Positions 1-12,841 of a stretch of DNA of 64,000 nucleotides are shown here, piece by piece (position 1 is the stretch's first letter; each line of letters begins with the position of its first letter). The notes beneath the pieces were generated by a model. It was not told where the DNA came from. It searched no databases and worked only from the letters and a program-made list of their open reading frames with translations. The translations under genes and the position numbers were made by a program. The stretch comes from Metaphire vulgaris (Eukaryota; Annelida; Clitellata; Crassiclitellata; Megascolecidae): contig CM030842.1 of assembly GCA_018105865.1 (NCBI GenBank), forward strand, positions 16,473,967-16,537,966, written 5' to 3'.

Positions 1-3000
1 GTATGACAAGTTCTATAGACCACAAAAATATTATATAATTGATAACCTGTTTTTTTACATTGGACAATGCATATATTAGTGCTACAGTAGGCTGATATGC
101 AAAAGTCAGAAGAGTGATGAAACAAATTAAAACCACATTTTCGTGTATCCCCAGCTTAGCTGAGTCAAACCATACTAGAATTGTCAATATATTCTGTCTC
201 AATTTTTTCTAGAGCATTCGAAATGCCCCGAAAAATGGTGATCCATTTGAAACAACACTATAGGCCTACAAAGTCTTTCAGCAATCTGTTCTTTGTTAAA
301 TGTCTAAAAAATCGAACGAGAGATAAGAAGGGGTTTAAGAGAGCTGGTTTCTTGTATGACAAGTTCTATAGACCACAAAAATATTATATAATTAATGTCC
401 TCTTTGACATTGGACAATGCATATATTAGTGCTACAGTGGGCTGCTATGCAAAAGTCAGAAGAGTGATGAAACAAATTAAAACCACATTTTCGTGTATCC
501 CCAGCTTAGCTGAGTCAAACCATACTAGAATTGTCAATATATTCTGTCTCAATTTTTTTCTAGAGCTTTCGAAATGCCACGAAAATGAAACAACACTATA
601 CAAAGTCTTTCAGAAATCTGTTCTCTGTCAAATGTCTAAAAATTCGAACGAGAGATAAGAAGGGCTTTAAGAGAGCTGGTTTCTTGTATGACAAGTTCTA
701 TAGACCACAAAAATATTATATAATTGATAACCTATTTGTCATTGAACAATGCATATATTAGTGCTACAGTAGGCTGATATGCAAAAGTCAGAAGAGTGAT
801 GAAACAAATTAAAGCCACATTTTCGTGTATCCCCAGCCTAGCTGAGTCAAACCATACTAGAATTGTCAATATATTCTGCCTCAATTTTATTCTAGAGCAT
901 TCGAAATGCCCCGAGAAATGGTGATCCATTTGAAACGACACTATAGGCCTACAAAGTCTTTCAGCAATCTGTTCTTTGTTAAATGTCTAAAAAATCGAAT
1001 GAGAGATAAGAAGGGGTTTAAGAGAGCTGGTTTCTTGTATGACAAGTTCTATAGACCACAAAAATATTATATAATTAATGTCCTCTTTGACATTGGACAA
1101 TGCATATATTAGTGCTACAGTGGGCTGCTATGCAAAAGTCAGAAGAGTGATGAAACAAATTAAAACCACATTTTCGTGTATCCCCAGCTTAGCTGAGTCA
1201 AACCGTACTAGAATTGTCAATATATTCTGCCTCAATTTTTTTCTAGAGCTTTCGAAATGCCACGAAAATGAAACAACACTATACAAAGTCTTTCAGAAAT
1301 CTGTTCTCTGTCAAATGTCTAAAAAATCGAACGAGAGATAAGAAAGGGTTTAAGAGATCTGGTTTCTTGTATGACAAGTTCTATAGACCACAAAATATTA
1401 NNNNNNNNNNNNNNNNNNNNNNNNNNNNNNNNNNNNNNNNNNNNNNNNNNNNNNNNNNNNNNNNNNNNNNNNNNNNNNNNNNNNNNNNNNNNNNNNNNNN
1501 TAAAAAATCGAGCGAGAGATAAAGAAGGGTTTAAGAGAGCTGGTTTCTTGTATGACAAGTTCTATAGACCACAAAAATATTATATAATTAATGTCCTCTT
1601 TGACATTGGACAATGCATATATTAGTGCTACAGTAGGCTGATATGCAAAAAGTCAGAAGAGTGATGAAACAAATTAAAACCACATTTTCGTGTATCCCCA
1701 GCTTAGCTGAGTCAAACCGTACTAGAATTGTCAATATATTCTGCCTCAATTTTTTTCTAGAGCATTGAAATGCCGAAAAATGGTGATCATTTTTGAAAAC
1801 ACTATAGGCCTACAAAGTCTTTCAGCAATCTGTTCTTTGTCAAATGTCTAAAAATTCGAACGAGAGATAAGAAGGGCTTTAAGAGAGCTGGTTTCTTGTA
1901 TGACAAGTTCTATAGACCACAAAAATATTATATAATTGATAACCTGTTTGTCATTGGACAATGCATATATTAGTGCTACAGTAGGCTGATATGCAAAAGT
2001 CAGAAGAGTGATGAAACAAATTAAAACCACATTTTCGTGTATCCCCAGCTTAGCTGAGTCAAACCGTACTAGAATTGTCAATATATTCTGCCTCAATTTT
2101 ATTCTAGAGCATTTGAAATGCCCGAAAAATGGTGATCCATTTGAAACGACACTATAGGCCTACAAAGTCTTTCAGCAATCTGTTCTTTGTTAAATGTCTA
2201 AAAAATCGAACGAGAGATAAGAAGGGGTTTAAGAGAGCTGGTTTCTTGTATGACAAGTTCTATAGACCACAAAAATATTATATAATTAATGTCCTCTTTG
2301 ACATTGGACAATGCATATATTAGTGCTACAGTGGGCTGATATGCAAAAGTCAGAAGAGTGATGAAACAAATTAAAACCACATTTTCGTGTATCCCCAGCT
2401 TAGCTGAGTCAAACCATACTAGAATTGTCAATATATTCTGTCTCAATTTTTTTCTAGAGCTTTGAAATGCCAAAAAAATTTGAAACAACACTATACAAAG
2501 TCTTTCAGAAATCTGTTCTCTGTCAAATGTCTAAAAAATCGAACGAGAGATAAGAAGGGGTTTAAGAGAGCTGGTTTCTTGTATGACAAGTTCTATAGAC
2601 CACAAAAATATTATATAATTAATAACCTCTTTGACATTGGACAATGCATATATTAGTGCTACAGTAGGCTGATATGCAAAAGTCAGAAGAGTGATGAAAC
2701 AAATTAAAACCACATTTTCGTGTATCCCCAGCTTAGCTGAGTCAAACCGTACTAGAATTGTCAATATATTCTGTCTCAATGTTTTTCTAGAGCATTTGAA
2801 ATGCCACGAAAAAATCCATTTGAAACAACACTATACAAAGTCTTTCAGAAATCTGTTCTTTGTCAAATGTCTAAAAAATCGAACGAGAGATAAGAAGGGC
2901 TTTAAGAGAGCTGGTTTCTTGTATGACAAGTTCTATAGACCACAAAAATATTATATAATTAATGTCCTCTTTGACATTGGACAATGCATATATTAGTGCT

Positions 3001-6000
3001 ACAGTAGGCTGATATGCAAAAGTCAGAAGAGTGATGAAACAAATTAAAACCACATTTTCGTGTATCCCCAGCTTAGCTGAGTCAAACCGTACTAGAATTG
3101 TCAATATATTCTGCCTCAATTTTTTTCTAGAGCATTCGAAATGCCCCGAAAAATGGTGATCCATTTGAAACGACACTATAGGCCTACAAAGTCTTTCAGC
3201 AATCTGTTCTTTGTTAAATATCTAAAAAATCGAACGAGAGATAAGAAAGGGTTTAAGAGAGCTGGTTTCTTGTATGACAAGTTCTATAGACCACAAAAAA
3301 TATTATATAATTGATAACCTGTTTGTCATTGGACAATGCATATATTAGTGCTACAGTAGGCTGATATGCAAAAGTCAGAAGAGTGATGAAACAAATTAAA
3401 ACCACATTTTCGTGTATCCCCAGCTTAGCTGAGTCAAACCGTACTAGAATTGTCAATATATTCTGCCTCAATTTTTTTTATTCTAGAGCATTTGAAATGC
3501 CCGAAAAATGGTGATCCATTTTTGAAACGACACTATAGGCCTACAAAGTCTTTCAGCAATCTGTTCTTTGTTAAATGTCTAAAAAATCGAACGAGAGATA
3601 AGAAGGGGTTTAAGAGAGCTGGTTTCTTGTATGACAAGTTCTATAGACCACAAAAATATTATATAATTAATGTCCTCTTTGACATTGGACAATGCATATA
3701 TTAGTGCTACAGTGGGCTGCTATGCAAAAGTCAGAAGAGTGATGAAACAAATTAAAACCACATTTTCGTGTATCCCCAGCTTAGCTGAGTCAAACCGTAC
3801 TATAATTGTCAATATATTCTGTCTCAATTTTTTCTAGAGCTTTGAAATGCCACGAAAAAAAATGAAACAACACTATACAAAGTCTTTCAGAAATCTGTTC
3901 TTTGTCAAATGTCTAAAAAATCGAACGAGAGATAAGAAGGGCTTTAAGAGAGCTGGTTTCTTGTATGACAAGTTCTATAGACCACAAAAATATTATATAA
4001 TTAATGTCCTCTTTGACATTGGACAATGCATATATTAGTGCTACAGTAGGCTGATATGCAAAAGTCAGAAGAGTGATGAAACAAATTAAAACCACATTTT
4101 CGTGTATCCCCAGCTTAGCTGAGTCAAACCGTACTAGAATTGTCAATATATTCTGCCTCAATTTTATTCTAGAGCATTCGAAATGCCCCGAGAAATGGTG
4201 ATCCATTTGAAACGACACTATAGGCCTACAAAGTCTTTCAGCAATCTGTTCTTTGTTAAATGTCTAAAAATTCGAACGAGAGATAAGAAGGGGTTTAAGA
4301 GAGCTGGTTTCTTGTATGACAAGTTCTATAGACCACAAAAATATTATATAATTAATGTCCTCTTTGACATTGGACAATGCATATATTAGTGCTACAGTAG
4401 GCTGATATGCAAAAGTCAGAAGAGTGATGAAACAAATTAAAACCACATTTTCGTGTATCCCCAGCTTAGCTGAGTCAAACCGTACTAGAATTGTCAATAT
4501 ATTCTGCCTCAATTTTTTTCTAGAGCTTTGAAATGCCACGAAAAATGAAACAACACTATACAAAGTCTTTCAGAAATCTGTTCTCTGTCAAATGTCTAAA
4601 AAATCGAACGAGAGATAAGAAGGGGTTTAAGAGAGCTGGTTTCTTGTATGACAAGTTCTATAGACCACAAAAATATTATATAATTATAACCTGTCTTTGA
4701 CATTGGACAATGCATATATATATTAGTGCTACAGTAGGCTGCTATGCAAAAGTCAGAAGAGTGATGAAACAAATTAAAACCACATTTTCGTGTATCCCCA
4801 GCTTAAGCTGAGTCAAACCGTACTAGAATTGTCAATATATTCTGTCTCAATTTTTTCTAGAGCTTTTGAAATGCCACGAAAAAAAATGAAACAACACTAT
4901 ACAAAGTCTTTCAGAAATCTGTTCTCTGTCAAATGTCTAAAAAATCGAACGAGAGATAAGAAGGGCTTTAAGAGAGCTGGTTTCTTGTATGACAAGTTCT
5001 ATAGACCACAAAAATATTATATAATTAATGTCCTCTTTGACATTGGACAATGCATATATTAGTGCTACAGTAGGCTGATATGCAAAAGTCAGAAGAGTGA
5101 TGAAACAAATTAAAACCACATTTTCGTGTATCCCCACCTTAGCTGAGTCAAACCGTACTAGAATTGTCAATATATTCTGCCTCAATTTTATTCTAGAGCA
5201 CTTGAAATGCCCCGAAAAATAGTGATCCATTTGAAACGACACTATAGGCCTACAAAGTCTTTCAGCAATCTGTTCTTTGTTAAATGTCTAAAAAATGGAA
5301 CGAGAGATAAGAAGGGGTTTAAGAGAGCTGGTTTCTTGTATGACAAGTTCTATAGACCACAAAAATATTATATAATTGATAACCTGTTTGTCATTGGACA
5401 ATGCATATATTAGTGCTACAGTAGGCTGATATGCAAAAGTCAGAAGAGTGATGAAACAAATTAAAACCACATTTTCGTGTATCCCCAGCTTAGCTGAGTC
5501 AAACCGTACTAGAATTGTCAATATATTCTGCCTCAATTTTATTCTAGAGCATTCGAAATGCCCCGAAAAATGGTGATCCATTTGAAACGACACTATAGGC
5601 CTACAAAGTCTTTCAGCAATCTGTTCTTTGTCAAATGTCTAAAAATCGAACGAGAGATAAGAAGGGGTTTAAGAGAGCTGGTTTCTTGTATGACAAGTTC
5701 TATAGACCACAAAAATATTATATAATTAATGTCCTCTTTGACATTGGACAATGCATATATTAGTGCTACAGTAGGCTGCTATGCAAAAGTCAGAAGAGTG
5801 ATGAAACAAATTAAAAACCACATTTTCGTGTATCCCCAGCTTAGCTGAGTCAAACCGTACTAGAATTGTCAATATATTCTGTCTCAATTTTTTTCTAGAG
5901 CTTTCGAAATGCCACGAAAAATGAAACAACACTATACAAAGTCTTTCAGAAATCTGTTCTTTGTCAAATGTCTAAAAAATCGAACGAGAGATAAGAAGGG

Positions 6001-8722
6001 GTTTAAGAGAGCTGGTTTCTTGTATGACAAGTTCTATAGACCACAAAAATATTATATAATTAATGTCCTCTTTGACATTGGACAATGCATATATTAGTGC
6101 TACAGTAGGCTGATATGCAAAAGTCAGAAGAGTGATGAAACAAATTAAAACCACATTTTCGTGTATCCCCAGCTTAGCTGAGTCAAACCGTACTAGAATT
6201 GTCAATATATTCTGCCTCAATTTTATTCTAGAGCATTCGAAATGCCCCGAAAAATGGTGATCCATTTGAAACGACACTATAGGCCTACAAAGTCTTTCAG
6301 CAATCTGTTCTTTGTTAAATGTCTAAAAAATCGAGAGAGAGATAAGAAGGGGTTAAGAGAGCTGGTTTCTTGTATGACAAGTTCTATAGACCACAAAAAT
6401 ATTATATAATTAATAACCTCTTTGACATGGACAATGCATATATATTAGTGCTACAGTAGGCTGATATGCAAAAGTCAGAAGAGTGATGAAACAAATTAAA
6501 ACCACATTTTCGTGTATCCCCAGCTTAGCTGAGTCAAACCGTACTAGAATTGTCAATATATTCTGTCTCAATTTTTTTCTAGAGCTTTTGAAATGCCACA
6601 AAAATGAAACAACACTATACAAAGTCTTTCAGAAATCTGTTCTCTGTCAAATGTCTAAAAAATCGAACGAGAGATAAGAAGGGCTTTAAGAGAGCTGGTT
6701 TCTTGTATGACAAGTTCTATAGACCACAAAAATATTATATAATTAATGTCCTCTTTGACATTGGACAATGCATATATATATTAGTGCTACAGTAGGCTGA
6801 TATGCAAAAGTCAGAAGAGTGATGAAACAAATTAAAACCACATTTTCGTGTATCCCCAGCTTAGCTGAGTCAAACCGTACTAGAATTGTCAATATATTCT
6901 GCCTCAATTTTATTCTAGAGCATTCGAAATGCCCCGAAAAATGGTGATCCATTTGAAACGACACTATAGGCCTACAAAGTCTTTCAGCAATCTGTTCTTT
7001 GTTAAATGTCTAAAAAATCGAACGAGAGATAAGAAGGGGTTTAAGAGAGCTGGTTTCTTGTATGACAAGTTCTATAGACCACAAAAATATTATATAATTA
7101 ATGTCCTCTTTGACATTGGACAATGCATATATTAGTGCTACAGTAGGCTGCTATGCAAAAGTCAGAAGAGTGATGAAACAAATTAAAACCACATTTTCGT
7201 GTATCCCCAGCTTAGCTGAGTCAAACCGTACTAGAATTGTCAATATATTCTGTCTCAATTTTTTTCTAGAGCTTTGAAATGCCGAAAAATGGTGATCCAA
7301 ATGAAACAACACTATACAAAGTCTTTCAGAAATCTGTTCTCTGTCAAATGTCTAAAAAATCGAACGAGAGATAAGAAGGGTTTAAGAGAGCTGGTTTCTT
7401 GTATGACAAGTTCTATAGACCACAAAAATATTATATAATTAATGTCCTCTTTGACATTGGACAATGCATATATTAGTGCTACAGTAGGCTGATATGCAAA
7501 AGTCAGAAGAGTGATGAAACAAATTAAAACCACATTTTCGTGTATCCCCAGCTTAGCTGAGTCAAACCGTACTAGAATTGTCAATATATTCTGTCTCAAT
7601 TTTTTTCTAGAGCTTTGAAATGCCAAAAAAATGAAACAACACTATAGGCCTAAGTCTTTCAGAAATCTGTTCTTTGTCAAATGTCTAAAAAATCGAACGA
7701 GAGATAAGAGGGGTTTAAGAGAGCTGGTTTCTTGTATGACAAGTTCTATAGACCACAAAAATATTATATAATTAATGTCCTCTTTGACATTGGACAATGC
7801 ATATATTAGTGCTACAGTAGGCTGATATGCAAAAGTCAGAAGAGTGATGAAACAAATTAAAACCACATTTTCGTGTATCCCCAGCTTAGCTGAGTCAAAC
7901 CGTACTAGAATTGTCAATATATTCTGCCTCAATTTTATTCTAGAGCACTTGAAATGCCCCGAAAAATAGTGATCCATTTGAAACGACACTATAGGCCTAC
8001 AAAGTCTTTCAGCAATCTGTTCTTTGTTAAATGTCTAAAAAATCGAACGAGAGATAAGAAGGGGTTTAAGAGAGCTGGTTTCTTGTATGACAAGTTCTAT
8101 AGACCACAAAAATATTATATAATTAATGTCCTCTTTGACATTGGACAATGCATATATTAGTGCTACAGTAGGCTGCTATGCAAAAGTCAGAAGAGTGATG
8201 AAACAAATTAAAACCACATTTTTCGTGTATCCCCAGCTTAGCTGAGTCAAACCGTACTAGAATTGTCAATATATTCTGTCTCAATTTTTTCTAGAGCTTT
8301 GAAATGCCACGAAAAAAATGAAACAACACTATACAAAGTCTTTCAGCAATCTGTTCTTTGTTAAATGTCTAAAAATTTGAACGAGAGATAAGAAGGGCTT
8401 TAAGAGAGCTGGTTTCTTGTATGACAAGTTCTATAGACCACAAAAATATTATATAATTGATAACCTGTTTGTCATTGGACAATGCATATATTAGTGCTAC
8501 AGTAGGCTGATATGCAAAAGTCAGAAGAGTGATGAAACAAATTAAAACCATATTTTCGTGTATCCCCAGCTTAGCTGAGTCAAACCGTACTAGAATTGTC
8601 AATATATTCTGCCTCAATTTTATTCTAGAGCATTCGAAATGCCCCGAAAAATGGTGATCCATTTGAAACGACACTATAGGCCTACAAAGTCTTTCAGCAA
8701 TCTGTTCTTTGTTAAATATCTA
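1..8722 (+). repeat. Sat1 satellite array, 25 monomers with alternating lengths
   Basis: Tandem array continuing beyond the left edge. Using GCTACAGT as a landmark, monomers start at 81, 431, 763, 1114, 1627, 1975, 2325, 2658, 2998, 3350, 3706, 4040, 4391, 4728, 5064, 5415, 5765, 6099, 6450, 6786, 7137, 7478, 7811, 8162 and 8496. Two length classes occur, about 350 and about 334 bp. They differ by a segment after the TCTAGAGC site: GGTGATCCATTTGAAACGAC in the long type, a shorter CACGAAAAATGAAACAAC type in the other. They often alternate, forming a dimer of about 685 bp. The array stops cleanly after TTAAATATCTA. Open frames of 60-100 codons recur on both strands but do not run through monomer boundaries and resemble no known protein. 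Confidence 0.97.
1401..1500. other. Assembly gap of 100 N inside Sat1
   Basis: One hundred undetermined bases. The spacing of the flanking landmarks (1114 to 1627 = 513 bp) is not a whole number of monomers, so the gap size is nominal and array length here is unknown. Confidence 0.99.
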
Positions 8723-9430
8723 CGGCGAGTAGGAAAAACGACTATTTTCGACACTTAATAAAGTTCTTAAAACCAAAAAGGCCATCACAATTTTTTTATC
8801 AGTTATTATTTGATATGTGATCTATGCAAAATCACAAAAAAATTAGAAAAATATTTAACACTTTTTGCACACTGTGGTCCCGAAGTGGAGACCGTTGTCG
8901 AACTGCACCATCTTTGGAAGTCAGTATACAATGCATTTAAAGGAATAGACAGTTACAAATTTGTATGTGAAATAACTGTAATATGTAGAATAAACATTGT
9001 TTATATCAAAACAAAATACAAAATACTTTTGGAGTTATAAAGCTTCAAAGTGGCAGATTTTTCTAAATTTCGATCTGAAAAGCCATCTTTGACACTTTCT
9101 AACTAAAAAATTTGATGCACTATGTGTGACATTATTATATGCTGAGAATCAGCATGAAAAACTGTACAAACACAACAAATTTCAGCCTCCTAGCCCTCAT
9201 AGTTCAAATATTATTAGCATGTAAACATCACGTTGCAGTCAGATTCGCGATATGACGTTCTGCGGGCCTATTACAAAAGGGCACATAACTTTCAAACTAC
9301 AGTGAATATTTCAGTAAAAATTGGTATTTTCCATCAAATAGATATATAAACATATGGTGAAAATTTCATGCAATTCTGAGATGGTAAGGTGGGGACGAAT
9401 TCCCGTTTTGGTTGAGTTGACATGGAATGA
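8723..9430. other. Unique AT-rich sequence, nothing recognised
   Basis: Single-copy-looking AT-rich DNA between Sat1 and the CCCTAAAAA tract, inside the inferred MFSD14-like intron. No exon, TIR or RNA gene was seen. Confidence 0.6.
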
Positions 9431-10077
9431 CCCAAAAACCCAAAAACCTAAAAACCCTAAAACCATAAAAACCCAAAAACCATAAAAACCCTAAAAGCTA
9501 AAAACCCTAAAAATCTTAAAAACTCTAAAAACCCAAAAAACATAAAAACCCTAAAAACCTAAAAACCATAAAAACCATAAAACCCGAAAACCCTAAAAGC
9601 TAAAAACCCTAAAAACCTAAAAAACCCTAAAAACCCAAAAAACCTAAACACCCATAAAACCCTAAAAGCTAAAAACCCTAAAAACCCTAAAAACACAAAA
9701 AACCCTAAAAACCCAAAAAACCTAAAAACCTAAAAACCCTAAAAACCTAAACACTCTAAAAACCCTAAAAACTTAACAATCCTAGAACCCTAAAACCTAA
9801 AAACCCTAAAAGCTAAAAACCCTAGAAACCCTAAAATCCAAAAAAAAAACTAAAAACCCTAAAAACCTAAACACTCTAAAAACCCTAAAAACCCAAAAAA
9901 CCTAAAAACCCAAAAAACCTAAAAACCCTAAATACCTAAACACTCTAAAAACCCTAAAAACTCAAAAACCCTAAAAGCTAAAACCCTTAAAACCCTAAAA
10001 ATCCAGAAACCCAAAAACCTAAAAACACTAAAAACCCAAAAACCCTAAAAGCTAAAAACCCTAAAAACCTAAAAACC
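9431..10077 (+). repeat. Degenerate CCCTAAAAA minisatellite (telomere-like)
   Basis: About 650 bp of variants of CCCTAAAAA, with CCCAAAAAA, CCATAAAA, CCTAAAAA and recurring CTAAAAGCTAAAAA and AACACTCTAAAAA phrases. It resembles a stretched plant-type telomere C-strand but is heterogeneous in length and internal to the sequence, so it is an interstitial minisatellite and not a chromosome end. Confidence 0.9.
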
Positions 10078-10410
10078 AGGATCAAGTACATACGCTTGTA
10101 CTGCTAATGTATATGCTAATGTTTTAGCTTATCGTATCAATTTATTTCGTGTTTTGTTAAAAATTCTTACATGATGGAGGAAAACGGTTTACATTTATGA
10201 AATCAGCACATTAAACTACATACAATTCAGCCTCTGAAATTAAAACAATTTTCAAAAAGGTAAAAAATGCAGGCCTGTGTTACATAAAAATCTGCAAAAG
10301 GCTCATAGCTGTTGCCATTTTCCCTAGGTAAACGTGAAACTGAAAATAAAGAGTGACAAAGATTTGAGTTTCTAAATAAAGTAAAATCAATAAGCAGGAT
10401 CAACCTGCAA
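10078..10410. other. Intron sequence, nothing recognised
   Basis: AT-rich sequence between the CCCTAAAAA tract and the CTA microsatellite. No coding similarity was found. Confidence 0.5.
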
Positions 10411-10442
10411 TAACACTACTACTACCACTACTACTACCACCA

Positions 10443-10523
<81 letters not shown>

Positions 10524-10529
10524 CACCAC

Positions 10530-10617
<88 letters not shown>

Positions 10618-10639
10618 GTAGTAGTAGTAGTAGTAGTAT
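10411..10639. repeat. (CTA)n microsatellite with CTG block and inverted (TAG)n end
   Basis: About 230 bp of ACT/CTA triplets with CCA interruptions and a short CTG run near 10541-10560. At 10616 it switches to TAG triplets, making a perfect foldback. It ends about 45 bp from the MFSD14-like exon's donor. Confidence 0.95.
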
Positions 10640-10683
10640 ATTCGTAAAAATCAACTCAGATGTGATCTCCCCATGAGACTTAC

Positions 10684-10905
10684 GCCAAATGGATCAGCCT
10701 TATCCCAGGACAACTTTGACAGATGATGCGCCACGGGATGCCGTGTCTCCGACAGAGACTCGGGAACCGCCACCATGACGAAGAAGACGTCGAGGATCGC
10801 TATTGCCGATGCTAGGGCGACCACCAGGCTCTCGCCGTACAGGTTGCCGAGGTACGCGCCTATTGCCGGGCTTGTGACCAGACTGGCAGCGAATGTTGCC
10901 GACAC
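10684..10905 (-). CDS. MFSD14: MFSD14-like transporter, exon (TM5-TM6)
   Basis: A 222-bp exon of 74 codons, phase 0 to phase 0, with acceptor CGAAG and a consensus GTAAGT donor. It encodes VSATFAASLVTSPAIGAYLG, a second hydrophobic helix (VVALASAIAILDVFFVMVAV), then PESLSETRHP and WDKADPFG, all conserved MFSD14 blocks. The following half (TM7-TM12) is not found between here and position 1. That intron is therefore longer than 10.6 kb and contains Sat1, unless the scaffold is misjoined. Confidence 0.92.
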
Positions 10906-11287
10906 CTTCGACACGAGAATCAACTCTCGTTTAAATGAGAATATTATGGTTGTTTACGATCTTAACAAATGCCATAAGAAATGTTAAAGTCCAGATCTAA
11001 CGGCAAATCTTGAAACTACAAAGAAATTTCATAATTATTTATCAAATTTAACTCAAAGCAAGACAACCAAGGGGCCCCTAAATGCAAAATAAATCATCGT
11101 CATTTTAAAATTTTGACCTCGGAATTCTCCTGAATACACTACACCGGTTTTGGCAAATCTGGTGCCATAGTAAGGCACTGATATGCAGGCACTGTGAAAA
11201 TTTATCTATTAATAATTACAATACTGAAAAATTTCACCAGGGAAGTAAAATTTGTCAGCAAAATCAAATCCTAAAACAGGTTCTCAC

Positions 11288-11402
11288 CAAACCATACGCT
11301 GAACTGCGCTCCTCTTTAGTTGTTACATCGGCGACATATGCGAATATGATGCTGAATGTCACTGAGAAAATGCCTGACAGGGAGAGGATTGTGAAATACC
11401 AC
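11288..11402 (-). CDS. MFSD14: MFSD14-like transporter, exon (TM4 region)
   Basis: A 115-bp exon. It begins with the single base completing the split ATG, after a T-rich acceptor (TTTTTTTTGTCAG), and ends TTG before a GTGAGA donor. The product runs WYFTILSLSGIFSVTFSIIF and then AYVADVTTKEERSSAYGL, a hydrophobic helix followed by the AYVADVT..ERS.AYGL block of MFSD14 proteins. It joins the next exon in phase 0. Confidence 0.9.
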
Positions 11403-12029
11403 CTGACAAAAAAAACACCATTTCCCACAATTTCACCGATATATAAACATTACATTATAAAATTACAACCAACAGAAAATAAGACACTAACTGCCAAACA
11501 AAAACACACTTCTATTCTCTAACACACACATACCCACACCCACCCACCCACCCACCCATGCTTTAATAAAAAACACTTTACAGCCCAACAATCTAATGAA
11601 AACAGCTGGAAATAAAAATAATAATTATATTTTTAACAGCATTAATAGCCACAAATAACGACAAATAAAAACCTTTCTTAACAACCAGAGTCCATATTTA
11701 AGAATAATACATTAAATACATTAATTACAGCAAACGAAGGCAATTAACGATAGCGCAAATGAACATCGTATTACGCATGTAGCATATGGTGGTAGATGCA
11801 AGTGACAAATTAAAAAAATATGCGGGTTGCAAATGCAAATAAATGCAGTATCTTGTGACACTCACTGTACCAAGGTCATAATTAACCCCTTTGCCGGGAA
11901 CCCCGAATATATCCGTCCATTAAACATTGCATTACAGTTAAATACATGTTAAAGGGGTTAAAAGGAGACATAAAAAGTTCAGTGATTAACACTAGCACTC
12001 CGAAAGAAGCAGACCGAAGTTTCACGTAC

Positions 12030-12157
12030 ATGGGACTGAACTTCATGAGTGGAATTGGAGCGCAGGTGAATGTTACGGTGAGCAGCAGAAAGGGTTTCCT
12101 GCCCCACACGTCGGACAGAGCCCCGATGAGCGGGGCACTGAGGAAAGACAGCAGACC
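12030..12157 (-). CDS. MFSD14: MFSD14-like transporter, exon (TM2, MFS signature loop, TM3)
   Basis: A 128-bp exon starting in phase 0 after TTGACAG and ending at a GTACGT donor in phase 2. It encodes GLLSFLSAPLIGALSDVWGR and then KPFLLLTVTFTCAPIPLMKF. The GALSDVWGRK block is the major-facilitator signature loop between TM2 and TM3 (G-x3-D-x-x-G-R-K/R), and CAPIPLMK is typical of MFSD14. The last codon (ATG) is split across the intron and completed by the next exon to give SPMWYF. No stop or frameshift is present. Confidence 0.9.
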
Positions 12158-12264
12158 CTGTCAACACAAAACCACCACAAAACCACCTCAAATTCTAACA
12201 ACAGCACGCTGCATTAAAGTCAGATAACAAGCTTCAAAGACTTATCTATTCACCATCGGTTATA

Positions 12265-12334
12265 CGTAGTATCATAAAGTGCTCTTGTCCTTGGCCATTT
12301 TTGCCGTGCTTATTGCGTTATATATAAATTGTCT

Positions 12335-12391
<57 letters not shown>
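12265..12391 (+). mobile_element. CR1/L2-type LINE 3' end with (AAT)n tail
   Basis: The phrase AAAGTGCTCTTG...TTATTGCGTTATATATAAATTGTCTAG is followed by about 17 AAT repeats. The same 3' phrase and tail occur at 30620-30733 and 31650-31752, always on the plus strand. At 30.6 kb it follows a recognisable reverse-transcriptase C-terminus, so this is the truncated 3' end of the same LINE family. Confidence 0.7.
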
Positions 12392-12841
12392 AATTTATTA
12401 CTTCCAATATCACTGAATAGCACATAACAGCTCAACATTTGGATAAAATGACCACCATCCCTTGCCTGACTGACCCTACCTTTTGACAATTGTCATTTCA
12501 AATTTAGACTAAGCACCTGGGACTACTTTTGAAAGCGCTATATAAATTCATGAGACTTTACTTACTGTCAAGTAATGCCTAGCATCATATATTTCGAGCA
12601 GTCCTTGGAACACATAACTGTGTTTGACTCGGTTAGAGAGCTTGTGTCAACATTAACATTGTCAGATATTCTTGCAACAGCCCAAATCCATAAGAGCTGC
12701 CATAGTTACCAAATCTAAAACTATTTATATTTTAGAATTCCTACGTATATGGAGAGATATTTTTAACTGAATTAATAGCGTCACTGAATGACATTACAAC
12801 AAATTCTTCAATACCTGTGGTTTAATTTATTGTAAAACCTG

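Noticed and set aside
181..8674. Many open frames of 60-115 codons on both strands of Sat1
   Set aside because: They repeat because the monomer repeats, stop at or near monomer borders, shift between length classes and resemble no protein family.
9431..10077. True chromosome end
   Set aside because: Unit is heterogeneous and genes continue on both sides.
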